From Bacteroidota bacterium (lineage in GTDB: Bacteria; Bacteroidota; Bacteroidia; Chitinophagales; Chitinophagaceae), in contig VBAU01000147.1 of assembly GCA_005883855.1 (NCBI GenBank), forward strand, positions 538-6,736: DNA of 6,199 nucleotides, written 5' to 3'. Shown here piece by piece: positions 1 through 6,199 of this stretch. How positions within the stretch are numbered: the stretch's first letter is position 1; the number at the start of each line of letters is the position of its first letter. Both the position numbers and the translations under genes were made by a program. The notes under the pieces are model-generated. The model made no database searches and was not told where the DNA came from. It saw only the letters and a list, made by a program, of their open reading frames with translations.

Positions 1-2
1 CT

Positions 3-521
3 AACTCTAACAACGTAGGTTTAACATGGCAAACAGCGCAAGAAATAAATTCAAAAGGTTTTGAGATTCAGCGTTTGATTGGCACCGGTGGATGGCAGAC
101 GGTTGGTTTTGTTGCATCTCAAGCGTTGTATGGCAATAGCAGCTCACCGCTCAATTACACCTTCAACGATAACAACAATGCTCACGCCATTACTCAATAT
201 CGTTTGAAGGAAGTAGATATTGATGCCAATTCAAAGTTCAGCGAGATAAGAGCAGTACGTGGAGATGGACAGGCTGGAAAAATAATCGTTTATCCTAACC
301 CAAGCACTGACGGAACGGCAAAAGTTGTTTTTGAAGAAATAAATGGAACGCGCGATGTTTCACTAAGCGATGCCAGCGGAAGACTTATCAAACAGTGGAA
401 AGCAGTTACGAATAATAATTTGTCAATCGACAATCTTACACCTGGTTTCTATAGCCTGCGTGTAGTCATTCGTGAAACCGGCGAGCAGTCAATAGAAAAG
501 ATAGTTGTTAATAAGCGTTAA
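3..521 (+). CDS. C-terminal part of a secreted/surface protein with a T9SS type A sorting domain (5' end outside window)
   Basis: The reading frame is already open at the left edge, so only the last 172 residues are visible; the stop is TAA at 519-521. Residues about 5-70 resemble the FN3-like beta domain that often precedes sorting tails in Bacteroidota proteins, with the pattern LTWQTAQEINSKGFEIQR, then TVGFV, then TQYRLKEVDID. Residues about 94-172 are a type IX secretion C-terminal domain (Por secretion tail, type A). They show the entry motif VYPNPSTDG, the middle strand VSLSDASGRLIKQW, then the LTPGFYSLRV strand and a basic end, EKIVVNKR. In this family the domain directs a Sec-exported protein through the outer-membrane T9SS translocon and is usually cleaved, with the protein attached to the surface or released. 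The function of the passenger cannot be told, because the N-terminal part is missing. A strong terminator follows 23 bases after the stop, so this is the last gene of its transcript. Confidence 0.93.
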   Translation, partial: NSNNVGLTWQTAQEINSKGFEIQRLIGTGGWQTVGFVASQALYGNSSSPLNYTFNDNNNAHAITQYRLKEVDIDANSKFSEIRAVRGDGQAGKIIVYPNPSTDGTAKVVFEEINGTRDVSLSDASGRLIKQWKAVTNNNLSIDNLTPGFYSLRVVIRETGEQSIEKIVVNKR

Positions 522-543
522 AGCTCAAGGTTTAACAATGAGG

Positions 544-577
544 AAGGGCGGTCATTTTTGGCTGCCCTTTGTTTTTT
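544..577 (+). terminator. Rho-independent terminator after the T9SS-sorted protein gene
   Basis: The arms AAGGGCGGTCA (544-554) and TGGCTGCCCTT (559-569) pair over 11 bp, with two G-U pairs, around a TTTT loop. A T-rich tract (568-577, interrupted by one G) follows at once. It lies 23 bases after the upstream stop codon on the same strand, where a terminator is expected. The stem has few matching T residues on the other side, so a bidirectional role is unlikely. Confidence 0.88.
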
Positions 578-580
578 GTG

Positions 581-608
581 AATGGTCAATGGTGAATGGT
601 GAATGGTG
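581..608. repeat. Four-copy 7-bp tandem repeat (AATGGTG)
   Basis: Four exact head-to-tail 7-base units are present: AATGGTC at 581-587, then AATGGTG at 588-594, 595-601 and 602-608. Only the last base of the first unit differs. The array sits directly behind the terminator and is not inside a gene. From general knowledge, similar GAATGGT arrays are scattered through intergenic DNA of Bacteroidota and vary in copy number by slippage. No function is evident from the sequence. Confidence 0.9.
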
Positions 609-763
609 ATGTTGCCCGAAAGGTCCTTCGTGAAATTCAAGTGAAAAATGACGCAAGCGCAATTACTTCCCAGCAATGTGAGCTCGCCTCAAGGAGTTCC
701 ACTGAGTCCGGATACCCACCGGGCTGATGATTAGTATTTCATTAATTTTATCAAAACCGAATT

Positions 764-1771
764 TTGACACGCTGGACCTACAGACTGCTTCAACCGTTTA
801 TTATTCTTCATGCCATCATCACTACGGGCATCATTGGGTTCATGGTGATAGAGAAATACACCTTCACGGAAGCGTTGTACATGACAACGATTACCGTTAC
901 CACGACGGGCTTCCAGGAGGTAAGGCCGCTCAGCGATGCGGGTAAATTGTTTACCACGTTCCTTCTCATCGCCAGTTGGGCATCCTTTGCCTTCGCTATT
1001 ACGCGCATCACACAGTTTGTCACCAGCGGTGAGATCAACAAATATTTTAAAACCAGGAGAACCATGAAAGCAATTGATAAATTAAGTGGCCATGTGATTA
1101 TATGTGGGTTTGGACGAAATGGGCAGCAAGCAGCGTTAACGTTGAAAAATCATAATGTGCCTTTCGTAGTGGTAGAACAGAGCGAGGAGAGGATGGACAA
1201 AATTTCGGTTGATCATCCAACGCTCATTTTTTTATTAGGCGATGCCACCGAAGATGACGTATTGAAACGGGCCGGTGTAGAAAATGCAAAGGCTTTGATC
1301 ACCACACTACCGGCAGATGCAGACAACGTGTTTATTGTTCTTTCCGCTCGCTCTATGAGCAACAAAATACGCATCATCAGCAGGGCTTCCGATCATAGTT
1401 CCATTATTAAATTAAAGAAAGCCGGTGCAGATAATGTGATAATGCCAGATCGAATCGGAGGTACTCATATGGCTACGCTGATTTCAAAGCCTGATGTGAT
1501 CGAATTCATAGATTTCCTTTCCGGTGAAGAAGGCGAGCCCATTAACATTGAATCTGTAGCGTATGAAGATTTACCCAATGAGATCAAGGATAAATCATTG
1601 CGCGATGTAATGAACTGGCAAAAAACAGGGGTCAACTGTATAGGGATCAAAAATCCCGAAGGAAAATTTTTGATTAATCCGCCTGAGGAAATGATAATTG
1701 AAAGAGGCATGAGAGTGATTGTGCTCGGCACAAAATGGCAAATCGATGAAATGAAAGGAAATCTCGAGTAA
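764..1771 (+). CDS. Two-TM potassium channel with cytoplasmic RCK (TrkA-N/TrkA-C) domain
   Basis: The 335-residue protein has the MthK/Kch-like layout and length. TM1 lies at about residues 10-30, a pore helix and filter at about 35-52 (TTTGFQE, T46-E52), and TM2 at about 61-86. A linker leads to an RCK N-lobe at about 108-250 with a Rossmann GxGxxG (G115-F-G-R-N-G120), an acidic residue ending the second strand (E138) and the GDAT motif (159-162). A TrkA-C lobe at about 255-335 ends in IIERGMRVIVLGTKW. Such channels form inner-membrane tetramers that pass K+ and are gated by ligands bound to the RCK ring. The start is taken as TTG at 764: a frame stop at 743-745 leaves no ATG or GTG, and the next ATG (842) would remove TM1. 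No clear Shine-Dalgarno or TTTG/TAnnTTTG promoter is visible upstream. The filter is unusual (TTGFQ rather than TVGYG), so K+ selectivity is inferred from the family. Transport of another cation is possible. Confidence 0.93.
   Translation: MTRWTYRLLQPFIILHAIITTGIIGFMVIEKYTFTEALYMTTITVTTTGFQEVRPLSDAGKLFTTFLLIASWASFAFAITRITQFVTSGEINKYFKTRRTMKAIDKLSGHVIICGFGRNGQQAALTLKNHNVPFVVVEQSEERMDKISVDHPTLIFLLGDATEDDVLKRAGVENAKALITTLPADADNVFIVLSARSMSNKIRIISRASDHSSIIKLKKAGADNVIMPDRIGGTHMATLISKPDVIEFIDFLSGEEGEPINIESVAYEDLPNEIKDKSLRDVMNWQKTGVNCIGIKNPEGKFLINPPEEMIIERGMRVIVLGTKWQIDEMKGNLE
1055..1066 (+). promoter_or_regulatory. Possible internal ribosome binding site and start (Met101) giving a free RCK subunit
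   Basis: AGGAGA at 1055-1060 is followed after ACC by an in-frame ATG at 1064-1066, which is codon 101 of the channel. The Shine-Dalgarno-like core GGAG ends four bases before the ATG, slightly close but usable. The ATG falls in the linker between TM2 and the RCK Rossmann fold, so initiation here would give a soluble 235-residue RCK protein. In archaeal MthK an internal start at Met107, in the corresponding linker, makes the free RCK subunits of the octameric gating ring. The function here is inference. Bacteroidota ribosomes use Shine-Dalgarno pairing weakly, and AGG-AGA also simply encodes Arg-Arg. Confidence 0.4.
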
Positions 1772-1802
1772 GCGCGATTAAAGCTAAATAATATTGCGAT
1801 CA
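1772..1802. other. 31-bp gap between convergent genes, no clear terminator
   Basis: The channel gene stops at 1771 (TAA) and the minus-strand tamB-like gene stops at 1803 (TAG read on its strand), leaving 31 AT-rich bases. The only pairing seen is a weak 6-bp stem (1773-1778 with 1793-1798, one G-T pair) with a 14-base loop and no T tract. Transcripts from both sides probably run into the opposite gene, or end by rho or another unseen mechanism. Confidence 0.6.
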
Positions 1803-4800
1803 CTAATTATTCGAACCCTTGGGTTCCTGGGGCTGCTGGGTGGGAGTGGAGGTAGACGCCGGGGTGGTAACATTGTTTGTACTTTGCTTTTTCTTGTTTT
1901 TATTTTTGCGAAAGAGTTCTCCAATCCGATCAAACTCCTTGCGGTAAGCTACACCCGCGCCCACTCTTGTCGTCTTTGTTGGCGTAGCAGTTGCGATAGC
2001 CGAACTTGTACTGGTCGGAGCCAGGAAATCGAGGTTTTGCCGATAAAAGAAAGTGGCCCTGATGGTGCCTGTAGGATTGATCAGCCATTCGGTTGTTACA
2101 TCAGGGAGAAATTGGAATTTTTGATTGAGTTCAGTTTGTAATGGAATGTCAAGCGTACTTCCCGCAGTAATCACAAGGCGGTCATTAAAGATCGCTCTAC
2201 TTAGAGTAAGGTTTGCATTTGCCGTATTGATGTTAAAATTATTATTAAAATTAGTATTGACGCTCTGATAATAATTCCGGTTATACACAGAACCGCTGAG
2301 CGATACCTTGAGTTTTTCATCTTTGAATATTTGTGACAGGATATTCGTAAACTGCTTATTTAACTCATTAAATAATAAGCTGCTGATGGTATTATAGGCG
2401 AGTTCGTTGATGGCATTTCCAAATCCTCCGGAAGTTGTTGCCGCAGTTGCCGTGGAAGAACTGCCCACGCCGCCGACCGGAGCGAAACTATTGAACACAA
2501 TGAGATATGTTACCTGTTTATTAAGTTCATTCGGATTGTTTTCGATCTGCTGAATATTGTACGGCAGTATCGGGTCGCTGGTTACAATACTGCTAGGTGG
2601 GAATTCCAGCTTAAAATTAAAATCGGGCTTAAATAATTCACCTGACATAGTAACAATCACGTACACATCCTCACGCAGCGTTTGTATTTTTGGATCATTC
2701 AATATACTTGCAAGTGGGGCAAAACTTACCTTTTCAGCGGTATATTGCGCGTCAAAATGGATGATAGCTTTGTTGGGATCACCATTCCATCTTATAAAAT
2801 TATTGCCCTCTTTTCTCAACACAAAAGGACGTTTAAAGAACGACTGAAACGTGAATAGATAACTTCCTTCCTGGATATCGTAATTTCCATTCAGTGTAAG
2901 GGGCTCGCCCGTCGCGCTGTGAATGTTTAATGAACCGCGACCCCTTGCTTTTACCACATCACCTGTTACTTCGTCCAGTATCACCTCAATAGTGGTGTGT
3001 GGATCCGCGGCAAGATTTACATCAAACGTCATTTTATTGGGTGAGGTGATAGTCATGGAATCCTGAAGCGCGTGACCATGCGTCCTTTCAACCAAAAAGT
3101 CCGCAAATTCCGTTGCCTTGCTCGTGGTCGGCGGAATCACAATGTGCGAGCTGTCCGTTTCTGATGACTTGGCATCAACACTCATGTACAAATCATTTTC
3201 AGAACCGACAAGAATCATTGACCCTGTTCCAACAGCGTGACCGTAAAAGCTGCTATTATTGGAAGCGCTTGTATTAAGAAGAGTCATTGGTTGTCCGTCT
3301 ACTCTTGCGTCGAGGTCGAAGGTCAGGTTCTTCCATGAATCGTGATAGATGCTCCCTTTTATGATTGCCGTGCCCCCGGTGAGAGTGTCGATCAACTGCA
3401 CCCTTTCCAAATTGAGCTCGTGTTCGGCCAACTCAACGTCCGCGTCATTTAACTTATAAAAGACCTGCGTGAAATTCACTTTCATTCCCGCATTATGCAG
3501 TCGAAGTTTTCCCACGAAGTTCAAGGCATTTAGTTCACCCTTTATGTCCACCTTTCCAGTAGCATATCCTTGAATGTCGGAAAACAAAGAACCCAAAAAT
3601 GTTTCAAGAAATTTAAGCTGGTATTCCTTTGCGTCTACAGCAATAAGATTATCGTCATGTTGTCCCTTCAGGTAAATATTTGCATTGGCTTGAACAGAAT
3701 GCTCGGGATCGGGATTGGTAACAGTAAAACGCAAATTGCCATCTTTTTGATTATCGTACGTGATCTTGCTTATACTCAACTCCCCAATGGAGTCGCCGTT
3801 GAATCTGAAAAACTGGGTTTTGAAATCTCCGGTGGCGGTCATTTTGGAGCCGGGATTTTCAATCTTTCCAGATCCGGACAATAGACCTTCCAATCTTGTA
3901 TTCGAAATGAAATACGGTGAAATATCTCCAATATTTACATTGGCAAGATCCACGAGCAGATCGTTCCAGCTGCCCTCGTCAGACGGCACTGTTCTTAACC
4001 TTATCTGCTGGTTACCTTCATGAAGCACGACCTCCCCACTTGTACTTGTATTTTTCCGGAAGCTCAGCTCACCACCTTTATCAATGATCCATGTTTTAGA
4101 GTTCAAAACAAAGGACGAGGTGTCAAAATTTATTTTTACGCCGTCGCTATAGGTAATAACATTTGCATTCAAGTTTGCCTTACTCACAGCCTGGTTTGCT
4201 GTTGTAGATATTTTTATTCGTGAGGAGTCATGTTGAGCCAGCACGCTAAAACTGGTATTCGGCAAGTTGATACTGTCATTTACCACAACGTTTTGAATGC
4301 TTCCATTCAAACTAAGTTGGCTCAACGTTCCATTGGCCTGGACGTTGGTGTTATTAAACTTGTATTGATTATTTAACGTAAACTCCGGTACCAGCGCTGT
4401 CAGCCGTAATTGGTTTTTTTCAAGGTCAAGGGAGCCTTCAATTTTACTGTCATTAAATCCTTTTAGATTCTTATCCAGCACTTGCACAAGCTCGTCTACC
4501 TGGCGCGTAATTAAACTGAATTTAAAATTCTGATGCGTGATCACATGCGATGGAGCCTCTATATAGGAAGGATAATACTTATTCAAGAATAACTGGATGG
4601 CATTGGGGAGGTCAGCGATGTGAAAGTCGCCTGTTATCGTTCCATCGAATTCATTGGAATTTATCCTTAGCGTCCGGATGCCGTTTGCATATTCAGAAGA
4701 CAACGCCAGGGAATTAAACGCAAGCCTTCGATTGTTCCTTGAAACGTTCGCCTGGCTAATCCGCGCGGTACCAAGGAAATTGTCAATATTATTTCCCGTA

Positions 4801-6199
4801 AAATTTAAATTGAACTTGCCGTTAAAGTCAATGCTGTCTTTGGTGAAATTCAGCTGGTGAAGGTTCGCGGTTTGCACGTCCGCTACCAGGTCAAACTTTG
4901 ATTGCGCGCCGTTAATGTTTATTAATCCGTTTAATGTAGCGCGCAAATTAGAATCATCGACTGAGACAAATCCATTAAATAATTTTTTTTCTAATTTTCC
5001 ATTTGTCACAAGATCGTGATATCTGTAACCATTAAAATCAATAGCAGAGATCTTAGCTTTAACGTCCACGCCAATTGTATTCATGGTCGATCCATGTCCT
5101 TTCACTACACCGGAAAATGCAATAAGACCAATTTGAGAGTTGTGCACAAACCTTCCTAATTGAAAACCGGGTGTCGCAATGTTACCCGAGTACACGGGCT
5201 CGTTACCCCTCGGGAGCTTCATATTTAAGTCGCTGGTTATGGTTCCCAGGTTTGTCCGAAGGGTGCCAAAAGTTACAAAGTCATGCATGAAGCCTGTGAA
5301 GCTTCCGGCAAAATGAATATTGCCAAGACTTGCGAGATCGGGGTTTGCAATTCCTTTTACGGCCGGTACAAATGTTGCGATGTCGGCATAATTTGTCCGC
5401 GTGTCTTTGGATCTGAAGTCAATAAAAGTTTGATTAATGTCAGGTAGTCCCGAGAGTGTAATATCGCCGTTAATATACGTGCCGTTTCCAGCGTTTATCA
5501 CGAGGTCTTTGCCGAATATATCAGAGACCGTTCCTCTAACTTTTCCAGTGATGCTAATATTTCTTTTCCAGCTCTTGAGCGCGGGTGCGAAGTAAGCAAC
5601 ATCGTCACTGTTAACCTCGGAATTATCAAAGTCGGCCTGCATCCTGACTTTATGAATAAAATCTGACAAGTCACTCATGTCCGCGTAGTTCATGGAAAAA
5701 TAATTTCTGACAATGCTATTATTGGTTCGCAGATAGAGATCATCAAAATACATCCCCTTCGGATTTATTTTGACTTCCGACTTCAAAGATCTCACGACAA
5801 ATCCACTTCTCTCTTTGGTACTCATGTTCACTTTTGCAGAGAAGGTATCTTTTTCTAATCTTACATTGTTGAATTGTCCATCGATTGCTGTAAACTCAAC
5901 ATCATCCGGATCAAAAAATGACGAGCGGGATTTGCTCGCCTGGTGAAAATTTTTGAAACTGCCATTTTTTATTGTTAGCGACCGGATATTCATTGTCCAA
6001 CCTGCCTGGTTCCATTCCAACAATGAGTCCGATATGGTCGGTGGGTGAACTACAATGGTATCTTTTTTCTGTGCCGACGTTCCCTTTGCCGGGTAAGTGT
6101 ACAACGTAAAAAGTGGTTCAGTCAGAACCAGGGAGGGAATATCAATGTTCTTGCTGTCTAAGCTGACATCGTTTGCATTTAGGTCCATGCTACCAACTG
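1803..6199 (-). CDS. tamB: TamB-like translocation and assembly module protein (AsmA-like/DUF490), N-terminus outside window
   Basis: The frame stays open to the right edge: three more codons (Val-Gly-Ser) precede the ATG at 6188, and no membrane anchor follows it, so the true start lies outside. Counted from that Met, 1461 residues are visible, nearly all alternating polar/hydrophobic beta strands, as expected of the groove-shaped TamB/AsmA fold that spans the periplasm. The TamB C-terminal domain (DUF490) covers about 980-1430. It has the SSFYGHAVGTG strand near 982, IPPTTSK near 1018, and the hallmark GNYDIQEGSYLF followed by FIRWNGDP (Trp1134). A small-residue Gly/Ser/Thr/Ala loop (near PVGGVGSSSTATAATTSGG) precedes the NTISSLLFNELNKQ helix, and the fold ends with RVGAGVAYRKEFDRIGELF. 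The last 35 residues are a basic then Thr/Pro/Gln-rich tail. Family members anchor in the inner membrane and work with an outer-membrane Omp85 partner (TamA, or TamL in Bacteroidota) in outer-membrane protein assembly and phospholipid transport. That partner is not in view. Assignment to the family is firm; the symbol is by similarity. Confidence 0.93.
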   Translation of the reverse strand, partial: VGSMDLNANDVSLDSKNIDIPSLVLTEPLFTLYTYPAKGTSAQKKDTIVVHPPTISDSLLEWNQAGWTMNIRSLTIKNGSFKNFHQASKSRSSFFDPDDVEFTAIDGQFNNVRLEKDTFSAKVNMSTKERSGFVVRSLKSEVKINPKGMYFDDLYLRTNNSIVRNYFSMNYADMSDLSDFIHKVRMQADFDNSEVNSDDVAYFAPALKSWKRNISITGKVRGTVSDIFGKDLVINAGNGTYINGDITLSGLPDINQTFIDFRSKDTRTNYADIATFVPAVKGIANPDLASLGNIHFAGSFTGFMHDFVTFGTLRTNLGTITSDLNMKLPRGNEPVYSGNIATPGFQLGRFVHNSQIGLIAFSGVVKGHGSTMNTIGVDVKAKISAIDFNGYRYHDLVTNGKLEKKLFNGFVSVDDSNLRATLNGLININGAQSKFDLVADVQTANLHQLNFTKDSIDFNGKFNLNFTGNNIDNFLGTARISQANVSRNNRRLAFNSLALSSEYANGIRTLRINSNEFDGTITGDFHIADLPNAIQLFLNKYYPSYIEAPSHVITHQNFKFSLITRQVDELVQVLDKNLKGFNDSKIEGSLDLEKNQLRLTALVPEFTLNNQYKFNNTNVQANGTLSQLSLNGSIQNVVVNDSINLPNTSFSVLAQHDSSRIKISTTANQAVSKANLNANVITYSDGVKINFDTSSFVLNSKTWIIDKGGELSFRKNTSTSGEVVLHEGNQQIRLRTVPSDEGSWNDLLVDLANVNIGDISPYFISNTRLEGLLSGSGKIENPGSKMTATGDFKTQFFRFNGDSIGELSISKITYDNQKDGNLRFTVTNPDPEHSVQANANIYLKGQHDDNLIAVDAKEYQLKFLETFLGSLFSDIQGYATGKVDIKGELNALNFVGKLRLHNAGMKVNFTQVFYKLNDADVELAEHELNLERVQLIDTLTGGTAIIKGSIYHDSWKNLTFDLDARVDGQPMTLLNTSASNNSSFYGHAVGTGSMILVGSENDLYMSVDAKSSETDSSHIVIPPTTSKATEFADFLVERTHGHALQDSMTITSPNKMTFDVNLAADPHTTIEVILDEVTGDVVKARGRGSLNIHSATGEPLTLNGNYDIQEGSYLFTFQSFFKRPFVLRKEGNNFIRWNGDPNKAIIHFDAQYTAEKVSFAPLASILNDPKIQTLREDVYVIVTMSGELFKPDFNFKLEFPPSSIVTSDPILPYNIQQIENNPNELNKQVTYLIVFNSFAPVGGVGSSSTATAATTSGGFGNAINELAYNTISSLLFNELNKQFTNILSQIFKDEKLKVSLSGSVYNRNYYQSVNTNFNNNFNINTANANLTLSRAIFNDRLVITAGSTLDIPLQTELNQKFQFLPDVTTEWLINPTGTIRATFFYRQNLDFLAPTSTSSAIATATPTKTTRVGAGVAYRKEFDRIGELFRKNKNKKKQSTNNVTTPASTSTPTQQPQEPKGSNN

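Noticed and set aside
522..763. A riboswitch or small RNA gene in the channel leader
   Set aside because: I found no known riboswitch core and no promoter-plus-terminator pair; the only strong terminator belongs to the upstream gene.
764..792. TTGACA at 764-769, a perfect sigma-70 type -35 box
   Set aside because: It overlaps the channel start codon, has no matching -10 at 17 bp, and Bacteroidota mostly use a different promoter form (TTTG / TAnnTTTG).
727..945. 72-codon plus-strand frame beginning with ATG, overlapping the channel start
   Set aside because: It covers TM1 and the pore in the wrong frame, its product is His-rich and unlike any domain, and the overlapping channel frame is clearly the real gene.
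1773..1798. Weak inverted repeat between the convergent genes as a shared terminator
   Set aside because: Only six pairs including one G-T, a 14-base loop and no T tract on either side.
1465..1803. 112-codon minus-strand frame opposite the channel 3' half
   Set aside because: Shadow of the RCK coding sequence with no recognisable domain.
1794..2141. 115-codon plus-strand frame antisense to the 3' end of the tamB-like gene
   Set aside because: It lies almost wholly opposite the coding sequence of the TamB tail; its Gly/Arg-rich start is just the complement of the Pro/Thr/Gln-rich tail codons.

Overview
The window looks like an ordinary chromosomal segment of a Bacteroidota bacterium, probably of the Chitinophagaceae/Cytophagales type. 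Three things point there: a protein C-terminus with a type IX secretion (Por secretion) sorting domain, a very large TamB-like protein of the Bacteroidota style, and a short GAATGGT-type tandem repeat between genes, which I recall as common in these genomes. Base composition is moderate and slightly AT-rich. Clear Shine-Dalgarno sequences are missing before the gene starts, also as expected for the phylum. I see no mobile element, CRISPR array, tRNA, rRNA or phage gene.

Layout. (1) Bases 3-521, plus strand: the 3' end of a gene for a secreted or surface protein. It has an FN3-like beta segment followed by the T9SS type A sorting domain. (2) Bases 522-763: intergenic. It holds a convincing rho-independent terminator (544-577), a four-copy 7-bp tandem repeat (581-608), a possible 28-codon ORF (648-734) and a small GC-rich hairpin (706-724). 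(3) Bases 764-1771, plus strand: a complete two-transmembrane potassium channel with a C-terminal RCK (TrkA-N/TrkA-C) module, starting at TTG. (4) Bases 1772-1802: a 31-bp gap between convergent genes with no good terminator. (5) Bases 1803-6199, minus strand: a TamB/AsmA-like envelope protein, complete at its C-terminus and running off the right edge of the window at its N-terminus.

The three genes do not form an obvious operon or pathway. The first is terminated on its own, the channel stands alone, and tamB converges on it. What they share is the cell envelope: an exported protein, an inner-membrane channel and a trans-periplasmic assembly or lipid-transport protein. No new multi-gene system is visible. 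The most interesting signals are inside the channel gene. They are an AGGAGA directly before an in-frame ATG at the junction of membrane and RCK parts (a possible internal start making free RCK subunits, as in archaeal MthK), a pore filter reading TTGFQ instead of TVGYG, and an RCK domain with a nucleotide-binding signature but without the MthK calcium ligands.
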